In this document: positions 11,665-21,547 of the stretch, piece after piece | Position numbering within the stretch: position 1 is the stretch's first letter | Layout of the letters: each line of letters begins with the position of its first letter | DNA from: Enoplolaimus lenunculus | Lineage: Eukaryota; Nematoda; Enoplea; Enoplida; Thoracostomopsidae | Direction: 5' to 3' | Length of the DNA: 64,000 nucleotides | Assembly (NCBI GenBank): GCA_030248215.1 | Contig: JASANG010000245.1 | Location: 1 to 64,000 of the forward strand | The notes under the pieces: generated by a model | What the model was told of the DNA's origin: nothing | Seen by the model: the letters and a program-made list of their open reading frames with translations, nothing else | Database searches by the model: none | Translations under genes and position numbers: made by a program

Positions 11665-12688
11665 GTTCTGTTCAATTGCCCTATCAGCAATCGTGTTCAC
11701 GACCATAGGTGAATGTCATAGACCGGTATATTCTCAAACTTATCCTGTACACTCGCTGAGTCATCCAGACCAACGCATCACCCGGCTTGTTCGATCAGCA
11801 ACTCGGCCAGCATGGTGTGATAAATTTGTCAAACTTTGCGATGAGCTCGGATACAATTCGCTTCCAGCACCATCGCACCCTTCTGTGTCGTCAAACGATG
11901 CATCAAATCGTACTAAATCGTCGATTCAACAAAATCGCTTCAACTCCACGACGATAAAACAGCAAAAATCAACAAAGACAAAACCAACGCATTCGTTCGA
12001 AATCAGACGTAAAAATACAACAAAAAAGCCTCAAGTTAAATCACGGCCAACCACCAAACGACCACGAGTTCGATCAACCATTCGTCCAGCGTCCAGCCGC
12101 AAAACAACCCAAAATCAAGCTTCGCAAAAATTTCGGCCAAACGGTTTCGCTAATTCCAAGCGACGACCAACGACAACGACAGCTACGCCAAAACGGCCAC
12201 AAAAATCAGCGACTAGAAACCTGCAAAGACCAACTGTGAGACTGACAGCAACTACAACCACTCCTAAGCCTAAATCTAAACAGCAACCAAAAGTTGTACT
12301 GCCTGGTAGTATTTGTGTATTGTTTGAACGACAATGTAAATCTTTTGGTGCCTCGGCTCAATGTACGTTAGACTATAAATCCGTTGCGAAGAGAGCCAGT
12401 TGTTGTACGATTGCTAGCGATTACTGTGAGCAAAAAATCGGTACGTTTAAGTCGCATCAAAGACGAATTTTAGACAAGAGTATGCAACTGAGTACATTCT
12501 GTGTTGCCGGACAGTAAGGATGGTGCTATACAGTTTTGCTCATATCTCTGAACGAAGTCTATTGTGGTCCGGTGCTGTCCGCCGCCGTCTTTGGCAAGTC
12601 TTGGTTAAACTCCGACAGACATTTCACATGTTATTGTTCGTTGGCGGATCCAAGGTTGCCCGACCAGGCTTTGTGCACCGAATTATGA
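11665..12688 (+). CDS. Secreted Thr/Lys/Pro-rich protein, right copy (altered C-terminus)
   Basis: Homologue of 2814-3816 with the same acceptor (ATTTTATAG, exon from 11665) and the same signal-like segment. The frame is open to a TAA at 12516-12518. Here the right copy carries about 21 extra bases compared with the left, and these bring in the TAA. The same bases also create a good 5' splice site (GGACA|GTAAGG at 12516). After the insertion the original frame resumes to TGA 12686-12688 and still matches the left protein (YCGPVLSAAVFGKSWL, HFTCYC). Either this copy ends about 57 residues early, or it splices onward from the new donor. Without transcripts I cannot choose. Replacements between the copies are few and mostly amino-acid changing. 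Confidence 0.6.
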
Positions 12689-12851
12689 CCAAAACCAAAA
12701 TTCTGTATTAGGGTTTAATACTAAAATTGCGTTTGGCTTCTTGTTCGCTTCGCTCGCTCAGACACTCACGTTTTTTCAGTATCGTGCTTATCGCAAATTT
12801 TTGGATACACCATTGCTCTTGTCTGATGTAGTCTCAGCGACGGTTGAAGCA

Positions 12852-13489
12852 TGGTTGGAACCGGCCCGGTTTTTCAGGGCCGGGGACCGGCCGGCGTGGA
12901 CCTGGGTCCACAGATTTTAAATTTTCTGGAACCCGAAACAAAATATCAAACAAACGGTATAAACATAACCCGTTAACAGGAAAACAATTTTAGACCAATG
13001 TCCAGGTTTTGTGTGTGTCTGTTGTGTGTGTACTGAGTGGTGGCTCTGGGAGAGACCTCTGACATAAAAGTGATAAAAATTAACAATTACAATTCCGAAT
13101 GGATTGAATTTACCAACAAACTGTAAGTTGTCGCAATGAGTGACCGGGTAATTATACATTACGGCGGTTCTTGAAAGAAACCGAAGATAACGTCTAATGG
13201 GTTTTTGATGCCACAAATTATTCTGAAATCAGTTTCTGAGCCAATTGCAGAAGTTTGGCCAACCCATATATCTTACCAAAATTCAAACTTGACTTGGAAA
13301 ATGTCCTCATAGGTGTATACACGCTATATACACGGCCAATAAAAATAATAAACACTATTAAGGCTTTGGGTCTGGCATAGGGAACTGCTGCGATTTATTT
13401 TATGCCGGCAGTCCGGACCCGGTTCGCTTAGGTCCGAGGGCCCAAAATGTACGTCCGGGCCCGCCTTGGACCGGGCAGATTCCAACCTT
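12852..13489. mobile_element. hAT-like non-autonomous element, right arm
   Basis: Mirror of 2011-2650, with GC-rich termini GGTTGGAACCGGCCCGG and GGGCAGATTCCAACC. Confidence 0.5.
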
Positions 13490-14206
13490 GGCTTGAAGAC
13501 CTATTCTGAAAGCGGTTAAAATCACCGCGTTACCTGAGTTTCAAAGTTTATTGTTTGGTTAAATATAAATGCGAGCATGTACCGGTATATACAGAGTATT
13601 CTTTGGTGTTGTTCCGATGCCAAACAGTAGGTATATTGTAAAGCTTTAAGCCTTGCTCTATTTATGCAGGGTTTACGTTACCAACTGTGCGCTTGATACC
13701 TCTTTTATCAATATGCCTGTAATGGTACGCACTAATTTTTTGCTGCCCATATGGATACCGACAATAAATAAAGCGTTACCCATAGCCAGATTTTCAAAAT
13801 ACTGACCTACCCGTATGGGTATAGTCAAGATGTCTACTCATAGCCCGCATAAATGCAAACATAACGAAATTTTTCAGCTTGCATTTTAAAACTAATCTTT
13901 TTTACAAAATATCTTTCAAAAACGTATAAGTATATACTAGCTACAAGTATTGTATAAAATGGCAAGATAACCATATTGGTAACAAACCGAAGACTAACCA
14001 ACTATTCATACAGGTTGTTTCTACATCATCCTATGCGTAGGTGACAACAGAAGTACCAAGCGTACAATTGGTAACGTGAATCCCGTATAAGTCGTAAGTG
14101 AGGTATTTCAAATTTTAGTATATACGTTTAAATTTTTCATTTTTCCGGACTCAATGCCTTCTTAAATTGTAAATGACATTACCAAACTTGGGTTTGCGAA
14201 TGAAAT
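13490..14206. other. Right-arm non-coding sequence
   Basis: Mirror of about 1262-2010. It contains CCATATGG/CCCGTATGGGTA motifs and GTACCAAGCG/GGTAACGTGAA pairs that recur at 1380-1840 and 18940-18990, suggesting remains of another repeat. No exon is recognisable. Confidence 0.5.
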
Positions 14207-14479
14207 TTAACCCTTTCTCACATGAATATTTTCTATTTCCCTGACACTACGTTTATGCGAAGGATTCGAACTCCAGTGAGCTGGAGTGGGGGGCATACCA
14301 TCACCACTCAGCTATAGGAGCTTGACGCTCGAGCGCGAGGGGGCTCTCACGTTCTTGTGGTGATTTGAGAACTATGTATACGTGTTGCAATTGTTAACAC
14401 TGTGCGATGTATATATTATTTAACGTATATATACTGCGCTGTAGTTGCCTATAGGCAACTCAATGTGAGAAGGGGTTAA
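14207..14479 (-). mobile_element. TTAA-type MITE copy with tRNA-like segment
   Basis: Mirror of 990-1261; TTAA at both ends. It lies about 70 bp upstream of the acceptor of the exon at 14552. Confidence 0.78.
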
Positions 14480-14551
14480 TATCATGTGTTATTTCTTTCT
14501 ATTTGATCATAGCCGACATTTTGAAACAAAATACAATGTTACAATTTTAAG

Positions 14552-14917
14552 CCAAAGAATCGCATGAATCCGATCATACCAGTAACACAGTCATTAAGCA
14601 GTCAAACGTGCCTAAAGTGACAGCTAATCGACCAAAAGGAAACCCCGTTAAGCCAGTGAAGCCAAAACAAAAAACGGTCAAACCCAAAATAACAAAGCCT
14701 CAACCTGAAACAAACCCTCGGGTGTCAAAAAATCGAGAAGCAAACGCTGTCCAATTGCCTCCTCATATTGAAAAATGGCTCGCCGAACAGCTCAACGAAG
14801 CGAGAGCGAAAACAGTTGAAGGCCCATTCAGCGATGGAAAACAACACGACGGTCCGTGTTGTGAGTGTAATCGTAATCGATATTGGCAAAACCTAAATTA
14901 TTGTTTCCGTTATGTGG
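14552..14917 (+). CDS. Lys/Pro-rich exon, likely 5' part of the CAP gene
   Basis: Acceptor TTTTAAG at 14551, then 121 codons. They comprise a Lys/Pro/Thr-rich basic linker (KPVKPKQKTVKPKITKP), a short helical stretch (LPPHIEKWLAEQLNEARAK) and a cysteine cluster (GPCCECNRNRYW). The best donor is phase 1, G|GTCCGT at 14918, which is the first bases of the MITE at 14917-15084. The next plausible exon at 16138 enters with two bases, so the junction keeps frame into the CAP domain. Phase does not match a direct join from the exon at 11665, so either an exon is missing between them or they are separate genes. The left copy is 552-917. Confidence 0.55.
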
Positions 14918-15084
14918 GTCCGTAGCCAAAGGGGGGCCAGGGGGGCTCAGGCCCCCCCCCCCCCTGGAAAAATTTGGGCCACCCTAAAAAGATTTAACCC
15001 TTGCTTGTAAACTCATTGAAAACCCTTGAATGTCATTCCTGAAAATTTTTAGCCCTACCTAGCAAGGTGAGCTGGCTACGGGCC
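14917..15084. mobile_element. Short inverted-repeat element (GGCCCGTAGCCA ends), right arm
   Basis: Mirror of 387-552, with a long C tract at about 14952-14965. The exon-side terminus reads GGTCCGTAGCCA instead of GGCCCGTAGCCA in both arms. Confidence 0.7.
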
Positions 15085-16137
15085 TGTCTATACGACGAAT
15101 AAATCGTGATGTTTAAGGCTTATGCTGAGGAATATGCTTATAGTACTATTCCGTCCCTGTTCTTTACATTGGCCAAAGTGTCAAAAATTATATCGCCATG
15201 TTTGCTCATTTTGGACATTTTACAGTAGCTCTTCTTATCGCCTTTCAATTTTAAATTTTCAAGGTTATGCGTCATCCACATTAATTTGCAACCGGCTTGT
15301 GGAAATCAAAAACGTTTTTTCCAACTTGAGTTTAGAAAAACGGTGGAATCGCTGAGACTTGAAGTTAAACCGTTTTGGTTATGTGAGATTTTCACCCCCC
15401 TACCAATATGTATGAATGTCTTTTCAACGATTTTTGAGTAATGCCCTATTCACACGGGCAAGTTTTTGCTGCGAGAACTTGCAGCCGCAGCTGACACTGC
15501 CAAAAAATGAAAAAACTTAAAAAAATAATCCTTGATAGTTTGCCGGATGTAATAGAATATCCGTTTCCGGTAAAAACCGGTGTCCGTTTCCGTTATAGAA
15601 ATAAAGGAAATTGTGTTTATTTTATGTTCAAAATTAGTTATACATTATGTATGTAACACAATTTTTTCTTCGATGCATCCGCCATTTCTTCTCGAAAACT
15701 TTAGAAAGCCCGGTGAACATTTGCACGTCTTAAAAATTGAGTTTTCAAAAAATAAAAACATCTTTGAAACTTATACGCTTTAATATTTGGTTTTCAGTTT
15801 TAGTTTCCACTTCCGTTATTTTTATTACTATTAAATTCGTTTACGCTTCCGTTACTTTTTTCCTATGTTTACACCCTGATATTTTTTTATATTTTTAAAT
15901 CCTTACAAGTGTCAGCCAACGTAAAGAACAGAGACCGAACGGCATTATAAGCCTAAGCTCCCACAGAAAAACGTTCGGCGCCTGATCTTTACATGGCCCA
16001 AAGTGTCAAATATGAGCGAGCTTAAGCGTGCCCAACTAAGGTTTGGTTTCCTTGGCGTGTGTCCATTTAAAGGCACTAAAATTGGTATAAAAATTAAAAT
16101 CTACAGTATTAATAATTATACAATTTTTTTGTTTCAG

Positions 16138-18789
16138 TCAGCCTCAAAAAATTTCGCAAACAAGCTCTCGATCAGTCTAATGCCTACCGTCGGCTTCACG
16201 GCTCACCTCCGCTAAAAGAAAACGCTGATTTAAATCGAAAAGCACAAGCGTACGCAGAAAGTTGGATCAAGAAAGTCGAAACGAGCAAACAACTGTTTCT
16301 GCCACCTCATTCAGGTCCGGGTGAAAATATTTACGTATCTTCTGATCCGTTGCTGTATGAACGACGAAATGGTAAGTGAACAAGATTTATTTGAATTAAA
16401 AAAATACTTAAATTCGTGCGTGCAAAAACCAAAGTGTAAACGGATATCCGTTTCCGTTGTAAAAATACTGGAAATTGTGTTATTTTTATCTTCAAAAATT
16501 AGTTGTAAATCACGTATATATCTCGCAATTTTTCACTACACGTATGTGCTGTGATTGTTCGAAATGAAATACAAATTACGAAATTCACCCAAAATCTTAA
16601 ATGTTTCGTTACATCTGCCAATTTTTTGTTTAAAAATTTACAAAGCCCAATGAATATTTGCATATCTCAATTGTGTTGGCAGAAAAATAAAACATCTTCA
16701 AAACTTTTATACTTCAATATCCGTTTTCCGTGTCCGTTTCCGTTCGCGTTATTTTGATCATTATCCGTTTCCGTTTCCGGTATTTTTACAATCCGTTTAC
16801 ACCCGGGAAAAACACTTTTTTTGCATATGATAAAATCTATTCCGTATTAATTGCACAAAACTATTTTCGCGTTTTGCAAACTGCAATTATAATTTGATGG
16901 TCAAGCAACGCTTTGACAAACGCTACAAACCATTTTATTTATTTGGTTTTTGCTGCACAAGCGATTCATTTTAGAGTTTCTCCGCTTACAACAAGTGACA
17001 CGATTTATAAGTGCACTAAACCAGTTACTAAGCGTAACTTAAGGTTCAAAGACTTTACAGCTTATAATATTATCGTCAAAATTGTGACGGTGTTGAAACC
17101 AATTATAGAATTAGGCTTAGGTTTAGGCTTAAAATTGAAATCGTATACTTATCGCTCCTAGTCTTTCATTACTGCATAAATGTATTTGAAGCATCACAAA
17201 TACAAAGACACGTCGTTACGGGGGGGGGGGCGAGAGTATGTAAACCTTTACTTTCCGAGTATTTTATCTTTATCCGAATAATTGATATTAATACTTTCAA
17301 CAAAGTTTATTTTTAAAAGCGTTTATTCGTGGTTTACATTAATTTGTGTACGCGATGTGGAAATTGTCACCGGCTATGCGCGCTTGCGTATTGATATTTT
17401 TCGTAAGTTTTCAAACGACAGGTTTCTATTTTCAGAAGTACATGCAGTTGTTGTTTCAAACTTTTATTTTAACAAACCCTTTGAAATTATTAAAGTTTTG
17501 TTAGAATTTCCACATCGCGTACATAAATTAATGTAAACCACGCCTTATATATGTCAATGGAACCTCATAAAACATTACAGGAACCAGCGGTGTTCATCTG
17601 TGGTATGACGAAATCAAAGACTACAATTGGAGATTGCCTGGAACTACGCTCAAGGGTCCTATCGGTAAGCTGACTCTCGTTGTGTCGAAAACCTATTTTG
17701 AGTACGAAAATATTACAATTACAACTATTTCCAGCACTGGCTCAAGGTTGAAACGCACCTGAACCTGACATCTTAAATTATTATTTCAACATAAATTGAA
17801 ATATTCAACAGAAAGTTTGGGTTAATTTTTATTGATTCTATTCAATTGAAAAGTTGTTCAAATTAGTTTTCAGTTGAATAACCATTAATAGTCCGGAAAC
17901 GAAGCAACAAACAGCACAGAGTTCTATATAGCTTAGATTTTCAAAGTCACCAAATATGTCATATATATTTTCAAGATATCAACTCTGTAGCCAGATTCGG
18001 TTGAACGCATTTTCTTATTCACCTTAAATACCAAGTTTTATCACGGTTTGAATTTGAAATAGACGGGGCTACGGTAAGATACGGTGTAATCTAAAGTATA
18101 TTTAAAAAGGTACTGTATTGACCCGAATAAGAGGGGGTAATAAGAGGGGGTTCCCATTTTGAGTATCAATCAATACGAGTCCGTATCCCTAATAAAAGTC
18201 CGTATTGAGTCCGTAAACCCTAATTAGAGTCCATAAATGTCAGTTATCCCTAATTGTAGTGCACAAAGGACTCCAGGCCCAAATAATTTGAGTTCGAAAC
18301 TTTAAAGCGTATATACTTAAATTTTGAAAGTACATTCCTAAGTATAGCCATGCATTATCGCCAGTAAACGTTTAATTCAAAGGAACAAAAGACGGCGGGT
18401 TAAAAAGAAATAACAGTCCGTAACCGAATAACAAGGGGGGTACCCTCTGAAGAGGCCAAATAAATATCAGTCCCCCCTCTGGAGAGGCCAAATAAATATC
18501 AGTCCCCCCTCTTATTCGGGTCACTACAGTACATGCGAGGAGTACTAAACCGGCACCAGCCTATAAAGTCAACACTTTTTGTGTTTGGACATTTGGTTAT
18601 ACAGGCCATTTTACGCAATTGATCTGGTCGAGCACTGACGAAGTTGGACACGGGTTTGCGGCATCTAAAGACTGCGTACGCCTGCTTGTGATAGCGAACT
18701 ACAAACCGCCTGGAAATTTGAAAATTTTGGGCGACAAAGAACTGACCAGAAAAGTATATCGTTTGAACGTCAAAAGGTCTTCTCAGTGA
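16138..18789 (+). CDS. CAP-domain protein, GLIPR2/GAPR-1-like (three exons)
   Basis: Exons 16138-16371, 17581-17664 and 18605-18789 join in frame: every junction is phase 1, with GTAAGT and GTAAGC donors and TTTCAG, TTACAG and TACAG acceptors. The product is about 165 residues covering a whole CAP (SCP/Tpx-1/Ag5/PR-1) domain. It starts at LKKFRKQALDQSNAYRRLHG and continues through HSGPGENIYV, HLWYDEIKDYNWRLPG, GHFTQLIW and NYKPPGN. The CAP histidines (HSG, GHFTQ) and acidic partners (GENI, DEI) are present. The short C-terminus without extra Cys resembles the GAPR-1 branch, which binds membranes and can be cytosolic. The upstream exon is probably 14552-14917, giving a basic N-terminal extension. 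Introns contain an inverted-repeat element at 16432-16805. Confidence 0.88.
16432..16805. mobile_element. Inverted-repeat element with GTGTAAACGGAT ends
   Basis: Bounded by GTGTAAACGGATATCC and ATCCGTTTACACCC, with repeated CCGTTTCCG motifs near both ends. It lies in the first CAP-gene intron. Related TCCGTTTCCG tracts occur at 15545-15870 and 28950-29030. Confidence 0.6.
18111..18532. mobile_element. Inverted-repeat element with GTGACCCGAATAAGA ends
   Basis: Runs from TACTGTATTGACCCGAATAAG to CTTATTCGGGTCACTACAGTA. Near its right end a stretch of about 38 bp (CTCTGGAGAGGCCAAATAAA...) is tandemly duplicated. It lies in the last CAP-gene intron, about 70 bp upstream of the final acceptor. Confidence 0.75.
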
Positions 18790-19187
18790 AATGAGCTTAA
18801 TCAAGTGTGCCAATTGTGTGATTTGCAAAATAACATTTGTGGATGCAATACATATGAATAAGCAGTTAGCTAGTAACTATTCATATGGATATCTGGTACC
18901 GCTAGCTATGGATAGTCTGCACAAAGTTTGATGGATATGCATACAATATAGTCACCAAGCGCACAAGTAGTAACGTGAACCCCGCATAGCGAGCAATTTC
19001 TGTCGGTAATGGAACATTTTTCAATTTTACGACATCCTTTAAAAGGTTTTTCAAGCGGACACAAACAATTTTTAAATTTTTGATCATCATAACGGAATTT
19101 TATTACAAAGTAACACGCCGGTTTTCAGAAAGTTAACAATTTTCAGTTTCAAAATGAAAAATTAACTTTGTGATGCCTTGGCTGGGT
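18790..19187. other. Non-coding; short repeat remnants
   Basis: Contains GCGCACAAGTAGTAACGTGAACCCCGCATA, similar in type to sequence in both palindrome arms. No exon is seen. Confidence 0.4.
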
Positions 19188-19553
19188 TTCTGAATCGCTA
19201 CTAAAGTATAATTTGATACTTAAGTATGCGCTAAGCAATTACTTAGCCATTTTGTGGTTTTTAAAAGCGTTACTTAAGTTAAGTAAATACTTAAGCCGCT
19301 GACGAAATCTGATTGATTACAAATTAACCGTTCAGGCATACTAACCTTAGTCTAATTGAAATTGTAGACTCACGGTGTCATCTTTAAATATTAACGCAGA
19401 ACTGTTACTTTTCTGTAATGACAATCGCTCACATTTGGCGTTTTACCTGTTTTGTTCGAAAAGTTAAGTATTTACTTAAGTCATTCACTTTAAGTAATTA
19501 TTTAAGCATAGCTTAAGTAAATACTTAAGTAAGATTTCAGAAACCCAACCATT
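19188..19553. mobile_element. Inverted-repeat element with CTGGGTTTCTGAA ends
   Basis: Starts GGCTGGGTTTCTGAA and ends TTCAGAAACCCAACC. The interior is rich in ACTTAAGTA units. Relatives are at 54030, 54671 and 62522. Confidence 0.7.
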
Positions 19554-19861
19554 GTTTGCTTTAAACTCAGTACTTAGTGGTTATACTAACGTTCGTACCT
19601 ACCGTTGTGGATGCAATACAATGATCGGGTGATATTTGTTAGTCTACATAAACAGTGCCGATTTCAAATGTTTCATAGACCAAATATTATTTATATTTCA
19701 ACCCCCTCAGTTGTTAGTTTGACCTCCCACTTTTGTCTCGTGCCAATTTCTACACCTTTCACCATGAGTTTTTCTGTTAATCAAAATATATACCATATCA
19801 TAGCTAAACAACAAACGCTGGTATCTTTAAAAACTAAAAAATATTCTAAATTTCTATTATA

Positions 19862-19895
<34 letters not shown>

Positions 19896-20726
19896 GGCTT
19901 AGATTTTGTGTCAATAAATTCGTTACCTGAAAAGATTTATTGGCCCATGTTACTTTGATTGGCGTCCAGGTTTCTGGTGGGTCTATAAAGTAGTAGGTTT
20001 AGAATCTAGATTACATTTTTTGCTTAGGCTTAGGCTTAGGCTTTGGAACTCATGTTTTCAACGCTTAGGCTTACGCTTTAAGGCTTACGAATACGCTTAA
20101 TCTACTGTTATGCCCCTTAAAGTAACATTGGTGTATTTATTGATGAAAGAAGGTAAAAAAAGTTTCGCTTGATACACTTATTAATCATAAAACAAATTCT
20201 CAAATTCAATTTGAGAAATTGGTGTGGGGGTTACGTAAAAAGTAAGTACCGAATATAACCTATGAAACCCTGCAAACAAAAAAACTTATTCAGGATCGGA
20301 ATATATTACGCAACCGACTCCCGTCTATCCTTTATACATGAGAGATGCAGAAATTCGGCCGCAAGTCGCCTCAGCATACGGGAGTACATCAGAAAGCTGA
20401 GAGTAAAAAAGTAGCCTAAACAATTTAGTATATGGGTTCACCACGTCCATGCCGTAGTTTACTCCAACTACACGGATTTGAATAAGGCTTTTTGTCTTAT
20501 TTTCTATAATAAAAATGCGTCGTTGACAATAAATTAAGGTCAAGACAAAATTTAATCAAAAGAAAACCAACGTTTACTGTTTATTAATGTAAGATTTTAT
20601 TATGTACCATAGCAACGCTGGCAAGCTTATAGGGAATAATGTTGGTTGACCAAACCGAAATGAGTTGTAATGGCGAATTATTTTTCGTTATTAAAAATTC
20701 TATTATTTACGGAGTACAAAATCACA
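19554..20726. other. Gene-poor; TTAGGC-rich element and TA run
   Basis: A (TA)n microsatellite lies at 19864-19892. At 19942-20130 there is an element with GGCCCATGTTACTTT and AAAGTAACATTGG ends containing (TTAGGC)n. I see no gene in the remainder. Confidence 0.5.
19942..20130. mobile_element. MITE with TTAGGC-like core (GCCCATGTTACTTT ends)
   Basis: The inverted ends GGCCCATGTTACTTT and AAAGTAACATTGG enclose GCTTAGGCTTAGGC. Sister copies are at 27062-27247 and 56632-56822. Confidence 0.6.
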
Positions 20727-20850
20727 CTGTTTGGGTTGCGCTATATTTGCTGGACGCTGTCGGACGCAGCCGCGCGCGGGCGGACTCCGGCGCGTGACAC
20801 GGGGAACATTTTGCCGCACGCCAGCGCGCGGGTGGTGTTTGGCGGCAAGC
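20727..20850. other. GC-rich half of a GGGTTGCGCTAT-type element
   Basis: Begins TTTGGGTTGCGCTATATTTG, like the terminus of the element at 57080-58010, followed by a GCGCGCGGGCGG-rich stretch that stands out from the AT-rich surroundings. No matching right end is seen. Confidence 0.45.
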
Positions 20851-21547
20851 TTAATAATGAGCTTATTTTTGAAACCTAAGCCTCAGCGTAAGCCTAACCA
20901 AATAAATTGGCTAAAGCTTAAGCTTCATCTATTGCAGTCTCGCAGAAACACCTTCTGCCCCTGATCTTTAATACATGGGCCCAAAATTCCAACGGTTTTT
21001 TGTGTTGCGAATAGAAAAAAGTTCCTAAAAACTCCTGAACAAAAATCACAATGAGGGTTCATTTCTAAACCTGACTTGGCCATACTCATGGCGATGTGTG
21101 TGGGCAGATACCGAAGATCCATAAGAGTACCTTGGGTGTCCGTCAACCCTCATGGTTTTAAGAAAAATTTCAAATATACACCCGAACATTGCTTCTCGTT
21201 TTATAGCATCAATCGAGCGAATGCGTCCGTGGGATCTATCCTGAGAACCACCTTAAATTCCGAATCCATCCCTGGTGTGTCCCATAGAATGAACCCTTGA
21301 GACCGAAAAATAAAGACGTTGTAACGAAACAAGAATATTTAGTGTTTTTAGCAGCCTACCTCTTCAGCAAAAGCCTCGAATCATTTTCAAAAACGTGTTT
21401 AACGGGGTTTTTTAAATTTTATTGCCGCTGTTGAAATAGAAACTATCAGCATATTTTTAAGAGTCGTATTTACATCGATGCAACTGTCTCATTTTTATAT
21501 TAATATTTTGGAGTTACGCCTAGTACAGGTTCAAAACAATTAGCACG

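Larger units (their letters stand above)
7590..15441. repeat. Right arm of the inverted duplication
   Basis: This is the inverted partner of 1-6850. It is longer because the AT-rich array at its inner end (7590-9040) has more units than the left one (about 6290-6850). Homology with the left arm stops at about 15441, where a fragment of a CACGTGCAAG-type inverted-repeat element begins. Confidence 0.93.

Noticed and set aside
18499-18828. 109-codon minus-strand frame
   Set aside because: Antisense to the last CAP exon, which has clear domain and splice support on the plus strand.
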